Origin: Desulfosporosinus sp. FKB
GTDB lineage: Bacteria > Bacillota > Desulfitobacteriia > Desulfitobacteriales > Desulfitobacteriaceae
NCBI RefSeq assembly: GCF_002196705.1
Contig: NZ_NADJ01000030.1
Location: 22,825-86,824, forward strand
Length of the DNA: 64,000 nt
Reading direction: 5' to 3'
In this document: positions 36,499 to 48,600 of the stretch, one piece after another
Layout of the letters: the number at the start of each line of letters is the position of its first letter
How positions within the stretch are numbered: the stretch's first letter is position 1
Made by a program: the position numbers and the translations under genes
The notes under the pieces: model-generated
Databases searched by the model: none
Seen by the model: only the letters and a program-made list of their open reading frames with translations
Told to the model about the DNA's origin: nothing

Positions 36499-36645
36499 AC
36501 TAACTACCTCCTATTTGAAACGTTTATTTCCGGGCTCACTTTAACATATGCCATAGGTCTAATATTGTTAATATTTTCCTTAATTTCTTTATATCGCCTA
36601 GTAAATAGAGACTTTGGCAAATGCACAGGCGCCCTCTTAAAGTGA

Positions 36646-36700
36646 ATAAAACCATACATAAATAGTGGTTTAAATCATCCACTGACATGCACGGTTTTAT
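36646..36700 (-). terminator. Terminator after the polysaccharide deacetylase gene
   Basis: ATAAAACC/GGTTTTAT arms extended through G-U pairs to an inner AGTGG/CCACT stem. It separates the deacetylase gene from the mini-protein cluster. Confidence 0.7.
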
Positions 36701-36733
36701 AGTTATAAGGTTACATCCCCTTTGAGGAATGTA

Positions 36734-37588
36734 TTAATAATTGGGATTTTGCAGCCGATGAATAAACTCCTTCATTCCCATAGTTGCATAACAGTATACT
36801 CTATGAACATGATAAGCATTTGTATTAGAATCAGCCCATCCGCGAAGAGTAGTAAAAGCCATGAGATACCCCGCTTTTTTCACTGCTTGAACTACCGTAT
36901 TATCTAAATCCCCATAAGGATAGGCAAAATAATCGACGGAATGGCCTAATCCCTTTTCTAAAGCTTTCTTGGAACTTTCCAGCTCACTTAAAACCTTCAA
37001 GGGTGACAATTTTGTCAGATAGGAGTGATCCCTAGTGTGATCTGCTATATCCCAGCCATTATCGGCAAGCTCATTAAGCTGGGGCCAGGTCAAAAAACCC
37101 TTCTCATTTATATAACCGGAAATCATAAAGACCGTAGCCGTATACCCATATTTCTTTAAAAGAGGATACGCCGTTTGATAATTATCCTCATATCCATCGT
37201 CAAAGGTAATCACAAAAGGCTTCTCAGGAAGAGCACCTCTTTGATACAGTGATTGATATAATTGATTTAAGGTAATGCTCTGATAGCCCTGATCATGTAA
37301 ATAGACAATTTGGGCTTCAAATTGTTCAGGTGGCATTCTTACTTCATTATTTGCTTCTCTCATAATAGAATGATAATAAAGAACAGGTATATATCGGGGT
37401 GGCGTATTAATTCTTTTATCCTGCGGAGTATGAGACAATTTCGGGGATGGCAATATATCGACAAGCAAAGCGGAAGAATTTGAAACCTGAACTTTAGCGC
37501 TGTTCAAGGTCGGCTTTTTGAAAGCACAGCCGCTGGAAGTTAGTATCAGGACTATTAAGATTAACGGTCCGATGGTTTTCTTGATCAT
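36734..37588 (-). CDS. Polysaccharide deacetylase lipoprotein (NodB domain)
   Basis: 284 residues. Lipobox LTSSGCAF marks a lipoprotein. The NodB domain has FVITFDDGYEDNY (catalytic and metal Asp), the DHTRDHSYLTKLS segment (HxxxxH-like metal His pair) and YFAYPYGD. Such enzymes remove acetyl or other acyl groups from wall or exopolymer sugars; the substrate is unknown. It is isolated on the minus strand with its own terminator. Confidence 0.92.
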   Translation of the reverse strand: MIKKTIGPLILIVLILTSSGCAFKKPTLNSAKVQVSNSSALLVDILPSPKLSHTPQDKRINTPPRYIPVLYYHSIMREANNEVRMPPEQFEAQIVYLHDQGYQSITLNQLYQSLYQRGALPEKPFVITFDDGYEDNYQTAYPLLKKYGYTATVFMISGYINEKGFLTWPQLNELADNGWDIADHTRDHSYLTKLSPLKVLSELESSKKALEKGLGHSVDYFAYPYGDLDNTVVQAVKKAGYLMAFTTLRGWADSNTNAYHVHRVYCYATMGMKEFIHRLQNPNY

Positions 37589-37730
37589 CGCGTCTCTCCA
37601 TAAAAGTAATAATAGTTAATTATTGTATAGTTTACCATAATTACTCTTACAGCAAAACTCCTCCAGTAAACTCTAAAGCAAGGTATGGGAACCACCCCCA
37701 CTATGCTTTATGCTTCCCGAAAGTACAGAA

Positions 37731-37763
37731 AAACGACCCTAAGACGAATTCTTAAGGTCGTTT
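37731..37763 (-). terminator. Terminator after secF
   Basis: AACGACCTTAAG/CTTAGGGTCGTT with one G-U pair, followed on the minus strand by TTTTTC. Confidence 0.85.
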
Positions 37764-37785
37764 ACTTATTCTTGATTGATTGCAA

Positions 37786-38739
37786 TTAGGCGCGAACAGC
37801 TTTACCGCCTTTGGTCGGCTTTTTCATGTGAGTTTTAATTTCAACAAGTATCTGACTCGCATTAAAAATTGAGGAATATGCTCCGCTAAATACCCCGATC
37901 AACATGGCCAGAGAGAAAACTCTTGTTGATTCCCCTCCTAAGATAAACACTGAAAACAAGGCAATTAAAACGGTTACAACCGTATTCACGGAACGGCGCA
38001 TGGTTTGCCATACGGATTTATCAACCATATCCTCATAGCTGTCTCCACGTCGCATCCGTGTTTCATTCTCACGAATCCGATCGAAGATAACCACCGTATC
38101 ATTTATGGAGTATCCAAAAATCGTCAGGACCGCTGCCACAAACGTGGAATCGATTTGCCATTGAAACAGCGAAAACAGGCCGACAACCACTAAGACATCA
38201 TGCAGTAAGGCAATAATCCCTGATATGGCAAAGACAAACTGAAATCTAAAGGAAATATAGGCTATCATTAAACCCATGGCAATGAGTAAGGACCAAAAAG
38301 CATTGCGGGTAAGTTCTTGTCCCATGGACGGTCCAACTTCATCGACTTGCAGTGTCTTTTTATCGTAATCCGCAACCTTCTTCTGTAAAGCCGTCATTAA
38401 TTGAGTCTGCTTCTCTTGTTGAAGGGCTTCCGTTCTAATCAGTACTGATTTATTTCCATTGGATAATTGAACTTCACCGCTAAGTCCGACGGATTTCATA
38501 GTATCGGTTATAGCACTTTGAGTCACAGCTTTAGTAAAGTTTGCTTCAATCATTGTTCCGCCCTTAAAATCAATGCCCAAATTTAAGCCATGGATAAAGA
38601 GGGAAATGATTCCCGGGACAATAACTAACAGCGAAAGTGCAAACCACCAATAACGTTTTTTAACGATATTAAAGTAGAGCGGATGTATTTTTTGAACTTC
38701 TTCATAAGTTGCCGGATGCCCTTGATGTCCTTTTTCCAT
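37786..38739 (-). CDS. secF: Protein translocase subunit SecF
   Basis: 317 residues, six membrane helices, with GIDFKGGTMIEANF near the N terminus and the family motifs FGYSINDTVVIFDRIREN and SVNTVVTVLIALFSVFILGG. SecDF uses the proton or sodium gradient to pull exported proteins through SecYEG. Its ATG shares one base with the secD stop (TAATG), so translation is coupled. Two separate genes, as in E. coli, not the SecDF fusion of Bacillus. Confidence 0.96.
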   Translation of the reverse strand: MEKGHQGHPATYEEVQKIHPLYFNIVKKRYWWFALSLLVIVPGIISLFIHGLNLGIDFKGGTMIEANFTKAVTQSAITDTMKSVGLSGEVQLSNGNKSVLIRTEALQQEKQTQLMTALQKKVADYDKKTLQVDEVGPSMGQELTRNAFWSLLIAMGLMIAYISFRFQFVFAISGIIALLHDVLVVVGLFSLFQWQIDSTFVAAVLTIFGYSINDTVVIFDRIRENETRMRRGDSYEDMVDKSVWQTMRRSVNTVVTVLIALFSVFILGGESTRVFSLAMLIGVFSGAYSSIFNASQILVEIKTHMKKPTKGGKAVRA

Positions 38740-39977
38740 TATACATCCCTCCTAACGCCAAACCATGCAGGATTTAATTTTGCGCTTATCCCGACAATTA
38801 AACGTAAGACTAAACGCGTAAAGGTAAGTGCTGTAAACAAACTGGCAACAATACCAACTCCCAGAGTCAGTGCAAATCCTTTAATGGTCCCTGTGCCAAA
38901 GTAATATAAGGTCAAAGCAGCAATCAATGTGGTAACGTGAGCATCAATAACTGTGATGAAGGCACGGCTGAAACCTGACTCAACACCAGCTCGCAGTGAT
39001 TTTCCGGCACGAACCTCTTCTTTAACTCTTTCGTAGATAATAATATTGAAATCAACGGCCATCCCTATCGAAAGAATGAACCCGGCTATTCCTGGCAGGG
39101 TAAGTACAACTCGAAACATCCAGAAAACCCATAGTACAATGAGTCCGTAGACAACTAAGGAGAAATCAGCGACGACTCCAGGCAAATGATAAAACACAAG
39201 CATAAACAGAAAAATGAAGACTAAACCATAAATCCCTGCTTGAATACTTTTGTGCAAAGAGTCAATTCCTAAAGACGCTCCTACCTGATGTTTCTCAGTA
39301 ATCGTCATACTTACCGGCAATGAGCCTGAACGCATCAGCACAGCATCATTAGCGGCAGCTTGAAGCGTCGAATATCCAGTAATCTCCGCCTGGCCATTCG
39401 TAATCGGCACATTAACCGTCGGATTAGTCAGCAATTTATCGTCAAGATAAATTCCAATCCTTTGGCCTATATACTTTGTCGTTAAATCGCCAAACTTTTT
39501 AGCTCCGTCGGAAGAAAAGGTTAGGTTGACAACATACCCTCCTGCTCCGCTTGGATCCTGACCTGCTTTAGCATCCGTAAGTTCAGCACCTTGCAAAACT
39601 GTGTTGCCTTTAGGATCCTTAAAGGTTAACTGTGCCGTAGTTTTCAGGACGTTAACTGCCTGATCAGGATCAGAAACCCCGGCTAAATCTAATACTAAAC
39701 GTTTGTTGTTATAGTCTGTCTGGATAACAGGCTCTGAGACCCCAAGATCGTTAACCCGCTTGGAGATAATCGCCTTTGCCTTATCCATATCATCATTTGT
39801 AATTGGTGCCCCGCTTTTATTGGGCTCGGCTTGTAAAACCAAGTGAACTCCACCGCGCAGGTCAAGTCCCAATGGGATGCCCTTATTGGGATCCACAAGG
39901 GGTTTTATGGATAGAGCTACTGCCGCAGCTACTATAAGCACCAGCGTTACGAGTTTGATGATGTTTCCCCGTTTCAT
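38739..39977 (-). CDS. secD: Protein translocase subunit SecD
   Basis: 412 residues. Signature GIPLGLDLRGGVHLVLQ after the first helix, a periplasmic-type P1 domain (~50-230), then five helices with GIAGFILSIGMAVDFNIIIYERVKEE. Shorter P1 than E. coli SecD (615 residues), normal for clostridia. It precedes secF; yajC lies a little upstream on the same strand. Confidence 0.96.
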   Translation of the reverse strand: MKRGNIIKLVTLVLIVAAAVALSIKPLVDPNKGIPLGLDLRGGVHLVLQAEPNKSGAPITNDDMDKAKAIISKRVNDLGVSEPVIQTDYNNKRLVLDLAGVSDPDQAVNVLKTTAQLTFKDPKGNTVLQGAELTDAKAGQDPSGAGGYVVNLTFSSDGAKKFGDLTTKYIGQRIGIYLDDKLLTNPTVNVPITNGQAEITGYSTLQAAANDAVLMRSGSLPVSMTITEKHQVGASLGIDSLHKSIQAGIYGLVFIFLFMLVFYHLPGVVADFSLVVYGLIVLWVFWMFRVVLTLPGIAGFILSIGMAVDFNIIIYERVKEEVRAGKSLRAGVESGFSRAFITVIDAHVTTLIAALTLYYFGTGTIKGFALTLGVGIVASLFTALTFTRLVLRLIVGISAKLNPAWFGVRRDV

Positions 39978-40089
39978 CTGCTTTCCTCCCTTTTAATATG
40001 AATGGGACTTGCCCATGCCAATCCTCATTATAAAACGTTCAGGATTCCAATGTCAATCTGAGATCAAGCAGCACAGACTTCTGGTGAAA

Positions 40090-40752
40090 TTACAGCAATT
40101 TTACTTCGTTAATTTTTAATTCAAACTTCGTTCCGAGAAATCCGGCAGCTTTACGACATAATAACATTCGGGCCAAAAAGATTTCAAAATACTCCATGAC
40201 AGGGCAGATCTCAGTATCAATAGTCAGTTCCAGAGCAACCCGTTCTTTAGGATAAACACGCAAAAATGATTTTTCCACTGCATAGTTGACTCTGTCATGA
40301 ATGTCAAAGGTTGCCAGATCCAAATTGCGGACGCGGGAGCGATGCACATCCGATTTATCCGCTAAAATCAAGGCGGCCGAAATACTATTGACCGGGTTCC
40401 CGTCAGTCTCATCGTGATTGCCAACAGCCCCAATAATCAGAGCAATTTCTTCAGGATTCATACCGTGCCGCTCCAGAATGCCAGCAGCCAAAATCGCCCC
40501 TGTCTGTGCATGAGAAACTCGGTTGACTGCATTTCCGATATCATGCAGATAACCGGCAATGGCCGCTAATTCGCACTCTCGTTCAGTATGTTCCATTTTT
40601 TCTAAGATATTCGAAGCGATATGGGAGACCAGACCTACATGCCTGAGACCATGTTCCGTATAGCCAATTGCTGCAAGATGTCGGTTCCCTGCCTCAATTA
40701 AACTGTGTACATAGAGGTCCCCTTTAATATCTTGCAAGGTCACTTTTTGCAA
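40090..40752 (-). CDS. HD-domain phosphohydrolase
   Basis: 220 residues. Metal ligands: H in EHGLRHVGLV, HD in GYLHDIGNAVNRVSHAQ, H in GNHDETDG, and D in LADKSDVHRSRVRN. The HD fold hydrolyses phosphoesters of nucleotides or acts on RNA; this Firmicute group sits next to secDF/yajC with unknown substrate. The start is TTG 40752 with AGGAGGAG 6 nt before it. Confidence 0.88.
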   Translation of the reverse strand: MQKVTLQDIKGDLYVHSLIEAGNRHLAAIGYTEHGLRHVGLVSHIASNILEKMEHTERECELAAIAGYLHDIGNAVNRVSHAQTGAILAAGILERHGMNPEEIALIIGAVGNHDETDGNPVNSISAALILADKSDVHRSRVRNLDLATFDIHDRVNYAVEKSFLRVYPKERVALELTIDTEICPVMEYFEIFLARMLLCRKAAGFLGTKFELKINEVKLL

Positions 40753-40928
40753 AACAAACTCCTCCTGCCGCCAAAAAATGAGTATACTAAGCCGACGCTA
40801 AGCCATAGGTCAATAATTGCCTCAGCAGCATAGTAGTAAAAAACAAGTGGAGGAAGTACCACTTGCTTTTATACAATTGTTCTAATTACCTATTCGCAAT
40901 TATTAGTTACCCCATAACGCTGAAATTC

Positions 40929-41351
40929 TCAGGTGTTTTCCTGCTTAGAATTCGCTTGAGACTCTTCCTTCTCCAGATTAATCCCAGTGTCATTCTGATT
41001 ATTCTTGTCGCCCTTATCGCTCTTGCTGTTCTTGTCATTTTTGTCATTCTTTTTTCCATTCTTTTTAGCATCCTCGGCGGTGATATCCCGGTTCTCAATA
41101 CTAGTTATCCCTGATTTAGCCACTTCAATCTCAACTTTGTCCGCAATTTGCAGCATTACGGAATTGTCTTTAACTTTGGTAATTTTGCCGTAAATTCCCC
41201 CGGCAGTTAAAACACGATCTTTCACGCGCATCCCATTGAGAAGCGCCTGTCGTTGTTTGGCTTGCTTTTGCTGCGGCCTAATCATAAGAAAATACATTAT
41301 CCCGAAAAAGACAACAAAGTATAGGACTAAAGACATGTTCTGCTGAGACAT
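40929..41351 (-). CDS. yajC: Preprotein translocase accessory subunit YajC
   Basis: 140 residues. One helix (LVLYFVVFFGIMYFLMIRPQQKQ) and the conserved VLTAGGIYGKITKV domain. The last ~50 residues are a low-complexity, highly charged tail of Lys, Asp and Asn (KKNDKNDKNSKSDKGDKNN), absent from most YajC. YajC joins SecDF. Start behind GGGGG at ATG 41351. Downstream of tgt, upstream of the HD gene. Confidence 0.93.
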   Translation of the reverse strand: MSQQNMSLVLYFVVFFGIMYFLMIRPQQKQAKQRQALLNGMRVKDRVLTAGGIYGKITKVKDNSVMLQIADKVEIEVAKSGITSIENRDITAEDAKKNGKKNDKNDKNSKSDKGDKNNQNDTGINLEKEESQANSKQENT

Positions 41352-41449
41352 ATTTAAATCCCCCTTAATTTATTCTTTGAACATATTCCCCACGGTATGG
41401 CAAAAATCCTTCTCCTTGATAGCAAGAGAAACTTTCTTCCTGGAAATAC

Positions 41450-42595
<1,146 letters not shown>

Positions 42596-42622
42596 CTAAA
42601 ACTCATTATCTTTAAAACTCTC

Positions 42623-43645
<1,023 letters not shown>

Positions 43646-43671
43646 ACTATCTTCTCCTTAAAACTGTGGAC

Positions 43672-45006
43672 TCAAAGATTTTTTTCCTCACTGGTTTTTA
43701 TCGACACATTATTATAATAAAAACGAATAATTTCCTCATAGGTATATCCCAATTGCGCCATATGATAGGCTCCCCATTGAGACATCCCTACGCCATGCCC
43801 CCAGCCTCTCCCTTCAAAAATAAAAACGCCGTAGGGCTGAGGATCTGCACGAACCCCAAGAGAAGAGCTGATAATTTTTGCGAGCAGCGGACCAGAATTA
43901 TTTCTATAATTCAACATTCCAAGAACAGATGATATTCCCTTCAATTTAGAGACCTTTTCCTCCGACGCAACTTTATGAACGTCAAATAACGTACCTAAAA
44001 AAGCGTTCGCTTGGATTTCTTGACCAAAAGGGTAAAAAGCTTGCACAAACTTTCGTCCCGAAACCGTCAAAGAGCTCCCGAACTCATCCGTTAACAGTAC
44101 TTTTTGAGCTCGGCCTGAAGGGAATTTTTCTACGTTAATGGTTTGAATAGGTCCTAAACCAAAAACAGAGCCGAGCTGCGGTGCAGAAATCATAAAACGC
44201 CAACGATCTGCCGCTCCGCCTATACCTTCTGAAAATCGATCAGAATGAGCTAGAGTATGATTGTCAGTATTTCCCCATACATTTTTTGCATCTTCAGCAT
44301 ATCCCCCGTTATGAGCTGAATAAAGGGCTTCAATAGACTGACCTGTGTCAGCATCTACAATGATCTTCCCTCGAGTTGCTTCAACTGCCTGAGAAGCCTC
44401 ACCTTCTACGTTCATACCGGCATAAGCTTGGTCAATATCCGGGGAATCAGTAATAGTTTTTCGATTTTGGGTATGCTTTATAAGATAGGTCCGGGCAGCC
44501 ACAGCCTGAGCTTTTAAGCCTTCCAAGCCATACTTAGCCCAAGCATTACTCATCTCAATAGGGACGACACCTTTCAGGTAGTCTTCACTGTCCAGCTGAT
44601 TGACAAGCCTCCAGTGATCCTTATGCCAATCCAGAGTCAAGCTTCCACGATAAGCTGCAGCCTTTCCTTCCGGAGTTCTTACAACGAGACTGCCGGAATC
44701 TTTCTCCTTAATCTCCAGTTTAGTATCTCTAAAGATTTGGAAATCACTCTGGTCAACTCTCAAAATCGGATTCCAGCCTCCCCAGCCTACTTCAAGCCTA
44801 GAACCCTTGGGAAAATTTAACGTCATCGTTCCGCTGACAACTTGATACGATCCTTGTGCAGCTTGAATTTCAACCCATCCCGCTTGTCCAAATTTCCAAA
44901 CGAGCTCCACCGAAATATCTCGAGCTTGACAGATCTTAACCTGAGTCATTAGCAGCAGAAAGGTTGCCAGCAACAAAAAGGACCAACGCCGAACACTCCA
45001 GAACAT
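43672..45006 (-). CDS. SpoIID/LytB domain protein
   Basis: About 444 residues with an N-terminal signal (WSFLLLATFLLLMTQVKICQA). The SpoIID domain (~130-440) shows YLKGVVPIEMSNAWAKYGLEGLKAQAVAARTYL, an expected catalytic Glu, and GRGWGHGVGMSQWGAYHMA. SpoIID is a lytic transglycosylase for engulfment; this paralogue, located between ruvB and queA, is common in clostridia and may act in vegetative wall turnover or sporulation. ATG 45006 is chosen over GTG 45018 because AGAAGGTG then has a 9-nt gap. Confidence 0.9.
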   Translation of the reverse strand: MFWSVRRWSFLLLATFLLLMTQVKICQARDISVELVWKFGQAGWVEIQAAQGSYQVVSGTMTLNFPKGSRLEVGWGGWNPILRVDQSDFQIFRDTKLEIKEKDSGSLVVRTPEGKAAAYRGSLTLDWHKDHWRLVNQLDSEDYLKGVVPIEMSNAWAKYGLEGLKAQAVAARTYLIKHTQNRKTITDSPDIDQAYAGMNVEGEASQAVEATRGKIIVDADTGQSIEALYSAHNGGYAEDAKNVWGNTDNHTLAHSDRFSEGIGGAADRWRFMISAPQLGSVFGLGPIQTINVEKFPSGRAQKVLLTDEFGSSLTVSGRKFVQAFYPFGQEIQANAFLGTLFDVHKVASEEKVSKLKGISSVLGMLNYRNNSGPLLAKIISSSLGVRADPQPYGVFIFEGRGWGHGVGMSQWGAYHMAQLGYTYEEIIRFYYNNVSIKTSEEKNL

Positions 45007-45050
45007 GTCATCACACACCTTCTATGTTCAGATTACCCCATTTTTCTTGC

Positions 45051-46079
45051 TTATATGCCTTGAGGACCCTCCTCGTTGCTGAACTTTTGCGGCAAGGGAT
45101 AACCAAAGTGATGATAAGCCCTCACGGTTGCCATTCTCCCCCGAGGAGTACGCTGCAAAAAACCCATCTGAAGAAGAAAAGGCTCGACAACATCTTCTAA
45201 GGTCTCAGCCTCTTCCCCTATTGTTGAGGCTAAAGTGTCTAAACCTACCGGCCCTCCAGCAAAAGCTTCAATGATCGTTCTCAATGTCTTTTGGTCTATG
45301 TTGTCCAAGCCCACCGGATCGACTTCTAAACGATTGAGAGCCTCTTTGGCGATAGCTTGCGTTACGATCCCGTCTTCCCATACTAAGGCGAAATCCCTGA
45401 CTCGCTTGAGCAAGCGGTTTCCGACTCGGGGAGTACCTCGTGAACGACGAGCTATTTCATCAGCACCCTCGTCCGTAATTTCTAACCTTAAGATACCTGC
45501 GGCCCGTAGAATTATTTTCTTCAAGTCATCTACTTCATAGAATTCCAGCCTGCTTATTACTCCAAAACGATCTCGCAAAGGAGACGTTAACTGACCGGCG
45601 CGAGTCGTTGCTCCCACCAAAGTGAAAGGAGGCAAAGACAGGCGAATAGAACGAGCACTCGGGCCTTTGCCAATCACGATATCCAAACAGCCATCCTCCA
45701 TGGCAGAATATAAGATTTCTTCAGTAGAACTATTTAAACGATGAATTTCATCAATAAACAAGACATCGCGCGGCTCTAAGGCAGTTAGAATTGCCGCCAA
45801 GTCACCTGGCCGTTCAATTGCCGGACCGGAGGTCGTCCGTATACTTACGCCCATTTCCGAAGCAATGATATTAGCTAAGGTTGTCTTACCAAGGCCCGGA
45901 GGTCCATATAATAAGACGTGATCTAAAGCTTCTCCTCGAGTCGCTGCAGCCTGGATAAAGATGCTCAGATTATCTTTCGCTTTTTTTTGACCGATATATT
46001 CCTTCATTCGATTGGGACGCAGGGCTTCCCCTTCTTGATCCGAAAGTTGCTCTTGCGGAGCTACCAAACGCTCTTCTAT
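45051..46079 (-). CDS. ruvB: Holliday junction branch-migration helicase RuvB, apparent ATA start
   Basis: About 342 residues. Walker [15 protein letters not shown], Walker [13 protein letters not shown], sensor 1 [18 protein letters not shown]. It drives RuvA-bound junctions. Start: the only strong ribosome site is GAGGAGGGG at 46085-46093, and 7-9 nt after it lies ATA (46079-46077), giving (I/M)[10 protein letters not shown]; Bacillus RuvB begins MDERLV. A canonical alternative is TTG 46067, giving a protein 4 residues shorter but without a well-placed ribosome site. A TGA stop 18 nt before ATA rules out a longer frame. Part of ruvC-ruvA-ruvB. Confidence 0.95.
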   Translation of the reverse strand: MEERLVAPQEQLSDQEGEALRPNRMKEYIGQKKAKDNLSIFIQAAATRGEALDHVLLYGPPGLGKTTLANIIASEMGVSIRTTSGPAIERPGDLAAILTALEPRDVLFIDEIHRLNSSTEEILYSAMEDGCLDIVIGKGPSARSIRLSLPPFTLVGATTRAGQLTSPLRDRFGVISRLEFYEVDDLKKIILRAAGILRLEITDEGADEIARRSRGTPRVGNRLLKRVRDFALVWEDGIVTQAIAKEALNRLEVDPVGLDNIDQKTLRTIIEAFAGGPVGLDTLASTIGEEAETLEDVVEPFLLQMGFLQRTPRGRMATVRAYHHFGYPLPQKFSNEEGPQGI

Positions 46080-46109
46080 TTTGTGCCCCTCCTCTCATGC
46101 CGTTACAGA

Positions 46110-46709
46110 TTAACCTCCCGCCAACACCCGCAAGGCTTTTTTAACTTGCTCTTCGGTCGATAATTCTCCTCCGTCTTTTCCAGCATGGGCCAAGGCCCGT
46201 CTGGCTTCCTCCAGACCGAAACCAAGAGCAAGTAATGTTTGCAGGGCATCAGAATGTTGTGAGGGATTCAAATCAGCAGCAATGGCAGTCTCGTCTGAAG
46301 CCAAAGCGAGTCCTTTAAACTTCTCTTTGAGTTCTAAAATTAACCGTTGGGCAATTTTCTTGCCTACCCCCGGAACCTTTGTTAACAGGTTAAGATTTTC
46401 ACTAACAATGGCATTTTCAATCTGTGCAGCTCCAAAAGTGGATAATAAGGATATGGCTGCCTTGGGACCGATTCCTGAAACGCTTAGCATCTCTAAAAAA
46501 AGTTGTTTTTCTCCCATTGACGTAAATCCATAAAGGGCTATATCATCCTCGCGAATGACAACATGGGTATAGAGGACAAGTTTCTGTCCCGGAACCGCTT
46601 TGCCTAACAGTCCGTTTGGTACTGTAAGCAGATACCCTACACCCTGGACCTCCAGTATTAAACGTTCTGCTTGGATTTCCCAGACTGTTCCGCGCAGCAT
46701 TCCTATCAT
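46110..46709 (-). CDS. ruvA: Holliday junction protein RuvA
   Basis: 199 residues. OB domain at the N terminus ([20 protein letters not shown]), two helix-hairpin-helix motifs ([20 protein letters not shown] and [19 protein letters not shown]), and the C-terminal RuvB-binding domain ([15 protein letters not shown]). Its ATG overlaps the ruvC stop (ATGA). Confidence 0.97.
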   Translation of the reverse strand: MIGMLRGTVWEIQAERLILEVQGVGYLLTVPNGLLGKAVPGQKLVLYTHVVIREDDIALYGFTSMGEKQLFLEMLSVSGIGPKAAISLLSTFGAAQIENAIVSENLNLLTKVPGVGKKIAQRLILELKEKFKGLALASDETAIAADLNPSQHSDALQTLLALGFGLEEARRALAHAGKDGGELSTEEQVKKALRVLAGG

Positions 46710-47203
46710 CGGAAATCCTCCATTCTTCGCTCTAAAGCAAAGCTATGCGCATGGCAAATTGCTAAAGCCAAGGCATCCGCGGTATCATCAGGTTTCGGGA
46801 CATCATCCAGGCCTAATAACCCCTTGACCATCTGCTGGACCTGTTTCTTGTCTGCTCTTCCGTAGCCAACAACTGCTTGTTTGACTTGCAAGGGAGTATA
46901 TTCATAAACTGGGATACTCTGTTGAGCCCCCGCTAATAAGACGATTCCCCGGGCCTGTCCGACAGAGATGGCTGTCGTCGTATTACGGTTGAAAAAAAGT
47001 TCCTCCACCACAATTTGATCGGGTTGATGGTCCTTAAGATAAGGAAAAATTTGATTATAAAGAATTAGTAAACGTTCGGCAAGAGGAGTATGAGCAGCGG
47101 TGCGCCAACAAGCATAATCCAGCGCCCTCAAACGATTTCCTTTTTGTTCGATAAGACCATATCCCATAATTGCAGTTCCCGGATCAATCCCTAAAATGAT
47201 CAT
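46706..47203 (-). CDS. ruvC: Crossover junction endonuclease RuvC
   Basis: 165 residues. RNase H-like fold with catalytic acids in [24 protein letters not shown], and [15 protein letters not shown]. It cuts Holliday junctions. Start ATG 47203 follows GAAAGGAAG. First of ruvCAB. Confidence 0.97.
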   Translation of the reverse strand: MIILGIDPGTAIMGYGLIEQKGNRLRALDYACWRTAAHTPLAERLLILYNQIFPYLKDHQPDQIVVEELFFNRNTTTAISVGQARGIVLLAGAQQSIPVYEYTPLQVKQAVVGYGRADKKQVQQMVKGLLGLDDVPKPDDTADALALAICHAHSFALERRMEDFR

Positions 47204-47283
47204 GTGCGTCTTCCTTTCAGCTATAAATTTTCGACAGAAGACGTACGAATCCTTTTCTTCTTAATAAATAAAAGCCTTTGCGT

Positions 47284-47652
47284 TTACTCGTTCCATAAAT
47301 CTTCATTAGCAGTATCGATAAAGGACTGAACTTCATCCAAAGAATTAAACTCGACCTTGGGTGCCATTTCCAGCATAGCTTTTGGCCAAGTCTTTACGTC
47401 CAGACCATTTATGATAACCTTACCCTCAGTTCCAGGCTTTCCTTCCTGAACAGAGAGCACATTATTATTAAGACTAAAATGGTAAGCCCTTGTCTCCGGA
47501 GCATTTGCAGATACTAAAGCGACGCTGTCTTCCAGATAACCTTTTCGGAGAGCTAAAATTTCAGCTGGCAGCCATGAGACTGCCATGGGAACAAGACTTC
47601 CGATTCCTAATCCCAAGACGAGTACCAAACCTATAGTTTTCCAACGAGACAT
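47284..47652 (-). CDS. Membrane-anchored protein with BofC-like C-terminal domain
   Basis: 122 residues. One N-terminal helix (TIGLVLVLGLGIGSLVPMAV), then an extracytoplasmic part. The last ~60 residues (LSVQEGKPG...VKTWPKAMLEM...EFNSLDEVQSFID) follow the pattern of the BofC C-terminal domain, found in forespore regulators of pro-sigma-K processing. The match is a pattern only. ATG 47652 is chosen because GGGAGGG precedes it; a CCCTCC stretch about 40 nt upstream could pair with that site. Lies between yebC and ruvC. Confidence 0.6.
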   Translation of the reverse strand: MSRWKTIGLVLVLGLGIGSLVPMAVSWLPAEILALRKGYLEDSVALVSANAPETRAYHFSLNNNVLSVQEGKPGTEGKVIINGLDVKTWPKAMLEMAPKVEFNSLDEVQSFIDTANEDLWNE

Positions 47653-47738
47653 AAGTAAAAACCCTCCCGACATTGTCCTTTTTCTCTAGTCTTGCCAGGA
47701 GGGCACATAATTTAATCGTTATAGCTGATTATTAACTT

Positions 47739-48491
47739 CTAAAAATCTTCACTCGCCAATTCCTCAGATAAATCAAAATTAGAATATACCCCTTGAGTAT
47801 CGTCATGATCTTCGAGAGTTTCCATTAAATGCACTATCTTTCGTGCTTGGTCTGCATCTGTAATTTCAATGGTATTTTGGGCCATTGGGCTCAGGACTGA
47901 TTCACTGACGACGATATGCTGCTCTTCAAGTGCCTTGCGAACGTCTTCCATGGTTTCCGGTGACGTGTAGATCACAAACTCCTCTGTATCGTCTTCCAAA
48001 TCCTCCGCACCAGCTTCCAAGGCGATCATCATTAGATCATCCTCAGAAAACTTAAGGCCTTCCCGGGGAATTCTCAGCTGGCCCTTATCTTCAAACATCC
48101 AGCCTACGCAGCCGGTCTCGCCCATGTTTCCGCCATTTTTAGAGAATATATGGCGGACTTCAGCCGCTGTACGATTCCGATTATCGGTGAGAATATCAAC
48201 CATAACTGCAACGCCTCCGGGGCCGTAGCCTTCATAACGCAGTTCTTCATAGGTTGCACCATCGGAGCCGCCTGCTCCCTTTTGAATAGCCCTTTGAATG
48301 TTTTCATTAGGTACATTTTGTGCTTTAGCATTTTCAATGGCTATCTTTAGGCGAAAATTGCCAAGATCTCCGCCGCAGGCTCGAGAAGCTACGACAATTT
48401 CCCGCCCAAGCTTCGTAAAGATTTTTCCTTTTTGCGCATCTGCTTTGCCTTTTTTATGCTTAATGTTTGCCCATTTTGAATGTCCTGACAT
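47739..48491 (-). CDS. YebC/PmpR family DNA-binding or translation factor
   Basis: 250 residues. Signature MSGHSKWANIKHKKGKADAQ at the start and YEGYGPGGVAVMVD in the middle. Family members are listed as transcription regulators; recent work links some to translation of proline stretches. Start behind AAGGAGG. It opens the yebC-bofC-like-ruvCAB run on the minus strand. Confidence 0.95.
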   Translation of the reverse strand: MSGHSKWANIKHKKGKADAQKGKIFTKLGREIVVASRACGGDLGNFRLKIAIENAKAQNVPNENIQRAIQKGAGGSDGATYEELRYEGYGPGGVAVMVDILTDNRNRTAAEVRHIFSKNGGNMGETGCVGWMFEDKGQLRIPREGLKFSEDDLMMIALEAGAEDLEDDTEEFVIYTSPETMEDVRKALEEQHIVVSESVLSPMAQNTIEITDADQARKIVHLMETLEDHDDTQGVYSNFDLSEELASEDF

Positions 48492-48600
48492 GTGTGTTCC
48501 TCCTTATGCTAGTCCGCTTAAATAGTTTAGCATAGGGCAATTTCCCTTGTAAAGACTTTAATCTTCTGATAATTGGCCATCTTTCAAGAGCATTTGGAAT

